Of a stretch of DNA of 32,002 nucleotides, positions 29,177 through 32,002 are shown piece after piece. The position numbers were made by a program, and so were the translations under genes. The DNA is from Dyella_B sp966430775. Lineage in GTDB: Bacteria > Pseudomonadota > Gammaproteobacteria > Xanthomonadales > Rhodanobacteraceae. Where the stretch lies: contig CBJMMB010000032.1 in the NCBI GenBank assembly GCA_966430775.1, forward strand, positions 1 through 32,002. The letters are read 5' to 3'. A model generated the notes under the pieces. The model was not told the origin of the DNA. It ran no database searches and saw only the letters and a program-made list of their open reading frames with translations. The stretch's first letter is position 1, and each line of letters begins with the position of its first letter.

Positions 29177-31066
29177 CTACACTTCCAGCGTGGCGAGGTC
29201 GCCCTTTTCTTCCAGCCAGCTCTTGCGATCGCTGGCACGCTTCTTGGCCAGCAGCATGTCCATCAGCTTGGCGGTGCCTTCGCTGTCGTCCACGGTGAGC
29301 TGCACCAAGCGGCGCGTGTCGGGGTAGATGGTGGATTCGCGCAGCTGCGCAGGATTCATCTCACCCAGGCCCTTGAAGCGCGTGACGGTGACCTGGCCTT
29401 TCATCTTCTCGCGTTCCACGCGCTGCAGCATGGCCTGCTTTTCGTTTTCGTCCAGGCAATAGAACACCTGCTTGCCCACGTCCACGCGGAATAGCGGCGG
29501 CATGGCGACGAATACATGACCTTCGCGCACCAGCGCCGGGAAGTGGCGCAGGAACAGCGCGCTGAGCAAGGTGGCGATATGCAGGCCGTCGGAGTCGGCG
29601 TCGGCGAGAATCACGACCTTGCCGTAGCGCAGGCCGGAAAGATCGTCCTTGCCCGGATCGCAGCCGATCGCCACCGCCAGGTTGTGCACTTCCTCGGAAG
29701 CGAGTACCGAGGTGGATTCCACTTCCCAGGTGTTGAGGATCTTGCCGCGCAACGGCAGGATCGCCTGGAATTCCTTGTCGCGCGCCTGCTTGGCGCTGCC
29801 GCCGGCCGAATCGCCTTCCACCAGGAACAACTCGGTGCGGGTGAGATCGGTGGCGGTGCAGTCGGCCAGCTTGCCGGGCAGGGCAGGACCTTGCGTGATC
29901 TTCTTGCGTACCACCTGCTTGGCGGCTTTCAGGCGCGCGCTGGCGCGTTCGATCGCCAATTGCGCGATGCGCTCGCCCAGATCCACGTGTTGGTTGAGCC
30001 ACAGGCTGAAGGCATCGTGCACCACGCTTTCCACCAATGCGGCAGCGTTGCGCGAAGACAGGCGTTCCTTGGTCTGGCCGGCGAACTGCGGATCCTGCAG
30101 CTTTGCCGACAGCACGAAAGCGAGGCGTTCCCACACGTCTTCCGGTGCCAGCTTCACGCCGCGCGGCAGCAGGTTACGGATGTCGCAGAATTCGCGCACC
30201 GCATTGGTAAGGCCGGTACGCAAACCGTTGACGTGCGTACCGCCTTGCACGGTAGGAATCAGGTTGACGTAGCTTTCCTGCACCAGCTCACCTTCCGGCA
30301 GCCAGGTGAGCGCGACATCCAGGCCCTCGGTGTCGCGCGCCACGTGGTGCACGAACAGATCAGCGGGAATGCATTCGGCGCCATCGAGTTCGCCGCGCAG
30401 GTAATCGCGCAGGCCATCCTCGTAATACCACTCGCTGGTCTCGCTGCTGGCTTCGTCGAACAACTTCACGTTGAGGCCGGCGCACAGCACTGCCTTGGCG
30501 CGCAGCAGGTGCTTGAGCTTGGACAAAGAAATCTTCGGCGAGTCGAAGTATTTCGGATCGGGCCAGAAGCGCACGGTGGTGCCGGTCTTCTTCTTCGGCA
30601 CCGTGCCGATCACTTCCAGCTCGCTGGCGCGGTCGCCGTTGGCGAAGCTCATGCGGTATTCGTTGCCGTCGCGGCGGATGGTCACGTCCACCCGGTTCGA
30701 CAGCGCGTTGACCACCGACACGCCCACGCCGTGCAGGCCGCCGGAGAAATTGTAGTTCTTGCCGGAGAATTTACCGCCCGCGTGCAAGCGGGTAAGGATC
30801 AGCTCGACACCTGGAATGCCTTCTTCCGGATGGATGTCTACCGGCATGCCGCGGCCGTCGTCGGTGACTTCCACCGAGCCGTCGGTGTGCACCACCACTT
30901 CGATCGATTTGGCGTGGCCGGCCAGCGCCTCGTCGACCGAGTTGTCGATCACTTCCTGCGCCAGATGGTTCGGGCGCGTGGTGTCGGTGTACATGCCCGG
31001 GCGGCGCTTGACGGGGTCAAGGCCGGAGAGGACTTCGATGTCGGCGGCGTTATAGCGACTGCTCAT
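29177..31066 (-). CDS. parE: DNA topoisomerase IV subunit B
   Basis: A 629-residue ATPase subunit of the type IIA topoisomerase that unlinks daughter chromosomes with ParC. The GHKL ATPase domain begins MSSRYNAADIEVLSGLDPVKRRPGMY, with EVIDNSVDEALAGH (ATP/Mg site, about 38-51), VTDDGRGMPV and FSGGLHGVGVSVVNALS. The TOPRIM domain has FLVEGDSAGGSAKQARD (about 417), PLRGKILN and DADSDGLHI (about 488) with the Mg-binding acidic residues. The C-terminal FKGLGEMNPAQLRESTIYPDTR is conserved. The length of about 630 and lack of the GyrB insertion support ParE rather than GyrB. A terminator follows, and a REP lies upstream. Confidence 0.96.
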   Translation of the reverse strand: MSSRYNAADIEVLSGLDPVKRRPGMYTDTTRPNHLAQEVIDNSVDEALAGHAKSIEVVVHTDGSVEVTDDGRGMPVDIHPEEGIPGVELILTRLHAGGKFSGKNYNFSGGLHGVGVSVVNALSNRVDVTIRRDGNEYRMSFANGDRASELEVIGTVPKKKTGTTVRFWPDPKYFDSPKISLSKLKHLLRAKAVLCAGLNVKLFDEASSETSEWYYEDGLRDYLRGELDGAECIPADLFVHHVARDTEGLDVALTWLPEGELVQESYVNLIPTVQGGTHVNGLRTGLTNAVREFCDIRNLLPRGVKLAPEDVWERLAFVLSAKLQDPQFAGQTKERLSSRNAAALVESVVHDAFSLWLNQHVDLGERIAQLAIERASARLKAAKQVVRKKITQGPALPGKLADCTATDLTRTELFLVEGDSAGGSAKQARDKEFQAILPLRGKILNTWEVESTSVLASEEVHNLAVAIGCDPGKDDLSGLRYGKVVILADADSDGLHIATLLSALFLRHFPALVREGHVFVAMPPLFRVDVGKQVFYCLDENEKQAMLQRVEREKMKGQVTVTRFKGLGEMNPAQLRESTIYPDTRRLVQLTVDDSEGTAKLMDMLLAKKRASDRKSWLEEKGDLATLEV

Positions 31067-31142
31067 GTGCGGGGAGATGGCTGGCGTCGGTGGTCAGACG
31101 CGGGAGAATGGGTGGTGGTGGCGTGCAGGTCAAGTACGGCAG

Positions 31143-31213
31143 GTAGGTTGGGGTGCAACCCCCAACTTCGGCCACTTTATGCAGGCGACGTTGGGGTTTG
31201 CACACCAACCTAC
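31143..31213. repeat. GTAG-headed REP doublet between the aminopeptidase gene and parE
   Basis: An inverted pair of the main family: GTAGGTTGGGGTGCAACC on the left, GGGGTTTGCACACCAACCTAC on the right, heads outward. It occupies much of the 163-bp gap between the end of the aminopeptidase gene and the start of parE (both minus strand). Confidence 0.85.
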
Positions 31214-31229
31214 GGGAAGGAAACAGTAG

Positions 31230-32002
31230 TCAAAGCGGCGCGCAGTGTTTTTCCAGCCAGGCGAGATCCGCATCTTCCAGCAGCGGCGACAGCGCGGCGC
31301 GTACGGTGGCGTGGTAGTCGTCCAGCCAGGCGCGCTCATCGGGGCTGAGCAGGCCCGGTTCCAGTGCGCGGCGGTCAAACGGGCACAGCGTGAGCGTTTC
31401 GAAGGCGTAGAACTCGCCGAACTCGGTCTGGTCGGCTTCGACCACCACGGCGAGGTTCTCGTGGCGAATGCCATGGCGCGCAGGCTTATATAAGCCAGGC
31501 TCGATCGAGGTGATCATGCCGGGCTCGAGCGCTACCAGCATGCCGCCGGAAACGGGCGGACGTACGCTGTGCGGACCCTCGTGCACATTCAGGAAGTAGC
31601 CCACGCCGTGGCCGGTGCCGTGGCCGTAGTCCATGCCGGCGGCCCACAGCGGTGCGCGGGCCAGGGCGTCCAGCTGCGGGCCGCTTGCGCCCTTGGGAAA
31701 ACGGGCGCGGGAGAGGGCGATCATGCCTTTCATCACCAGCGTGGCGTCGCGCCGCTGCTCGGCAGTGGTCGGCCCCAGCGCCAGCACGCGAGTGATGTCG
31801 GTGGTGCCGCCCAGATACTGTCCGCCGGAGTCGACCAGCAGCAGGCCATGGCGCTGCAAGGTGTTGTGGGCTTCGGGCGTGGCGCGATAGTGCGGCAGCG
31901 CGCCGTTCTCCATATAACCAGCGATGGTGGCGAAACTTTCGCCAACCAATTCGGGCTGGGCGGAGCGCTCGTCGCGCAGCAGGGCGTCCACGTCCAGTTC
32001 GG
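31230..32002 (-). CDS. Xaa-Pro aminopeptidase, long M24B type (5' end outside window)
   Basis: The C-terminal 257 residues of a dinuclear-metal aminopeptidase that removes the N-terminal residue before proline; the reading frame continues past the window edge. The metal ligands of the pita-bread fold are present: the Asp of LLVDSGGQYLGGTTDITR (two Asp), His of YGHGTGHGVGYFLNVHEGP, Glu in TSIEPGLYKP and Glu in RHENLAVVVE. After the fold it has the extra C-terminal segment (FETLTLCPFDRRALEPGLLSPDERAWLDDYH) found in long eukaryote-like aminopeptidase P (XPNPEP1 type) and not in the short E. coli PepP. It is upstream of parE on the same strand. Confidence 0.9.
   Translation of the reverse strand, partial: ELDVDALLRDERSAQPELVGESFATIAGYMENGALPHYRATPEAHNTLQRHGLLLVDSGGQYLGGTTDITRVLALGPTTAEQRRDATLVMKGMIALSRARFPKGASGPQLDALARAPLWAAGMDYGHGTGHGVGYFLNVHEGPHSVRPPVSGGMLVALEPGMITSIEPGLYKPARHGIRHENLAVVVEADQTEFGEFYAFETLTLCPFDRRALEPGLLSPDERAWLDDYHATVRAALSPLLEDADLAWLEKHCAPL

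Noticed and set aside
8585..31213. CRISPR array or phase-variation repeats
   Set aside because: Copies are dispersed kilobases apart, are palindromic pairs, and have no regular spacers.
29516..31348. Plus-strand open frame of 610 codons opposite parE
   Set aside because: Antisense to the certain parE gene, and its 3' part runs through a REP.

Overview
The window reads as chromosomal DNA of a GC-rich (roughly 60-65 %) gammaproteobacterium of the Xanthomonadales, most likely family Rhodanobacteraceae (Dyella / Rhodanobacter / Luteibacter type). The reasons are a nine-gene histidine operon headed by a TrpR-family regulator, a fused HisB without the zinc ligands of the enterobacterial enzyme, fused HisIE, many GTAG-headed REP doublets between genes, and Xanthomonas-like protein sequences. 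The genus is an inference; no database was searched.

Layout. 1-2742: the end of a MocR/GntR-aminotransferase regulator and a SPINDLY/OGT-type GT41 glycosyltransferase. 2994-6911: a more accessory stretch with a DUF2846-like lipoprotein, an AT-richer gene-free segment of about 500 bp, a small stand-alone deaminase-fold protein and an exported TPR protein. 6965-10569: tRNA-Pro(CGG), hisS and a long histidine/aromatic ammonia-lyase homologue with no other hut genes. 11032-18527: the histidine biosynthesis operon hisR-G-D-C-B-H-A-F-IE, most junctions overlapping, preceded by a good sigma70-like promoter and a 20-bp near-perfect palindrome that is probably the repressor operator. 18610-21648 (minus strand): methionine salvage genes mtnB-mtnD-mtnC followed by a membrane-anchored legumain-like (C13) peptidase. 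21803-22135: a Tat-exported high-potential iron-sulfur protein. 22520-25565: two tandem APC-family amino-acid permeases. 25774-29054: an outer-membrane transporter-like protein, a NUDIX hydrolase, 3-hydroxyanthranilate dioxygenase and a lipoprotein. 29177-32002: parE and the 3' part of a long Xaa-Pro aminopeptidase.

Repeats are the most striking non-coding feature. At least six intergenic sites carry inverted pairs of one GTAG-headed palindrome family. One pair (27396-27724) is split by a 245-bp non-coding element with 20-bp terminal inverted repeats and a perfect 10-bp target duplication. Its ends resemble those of IS10, and it carries a second REP-type palindrome pair inside. The other items worth a second look are the orphan deaminase-fold gene, the his operator, a REP that supplies the mtnD stop codon, and a hairpin-rich segment at 22203-22516 that may be a small RNA.
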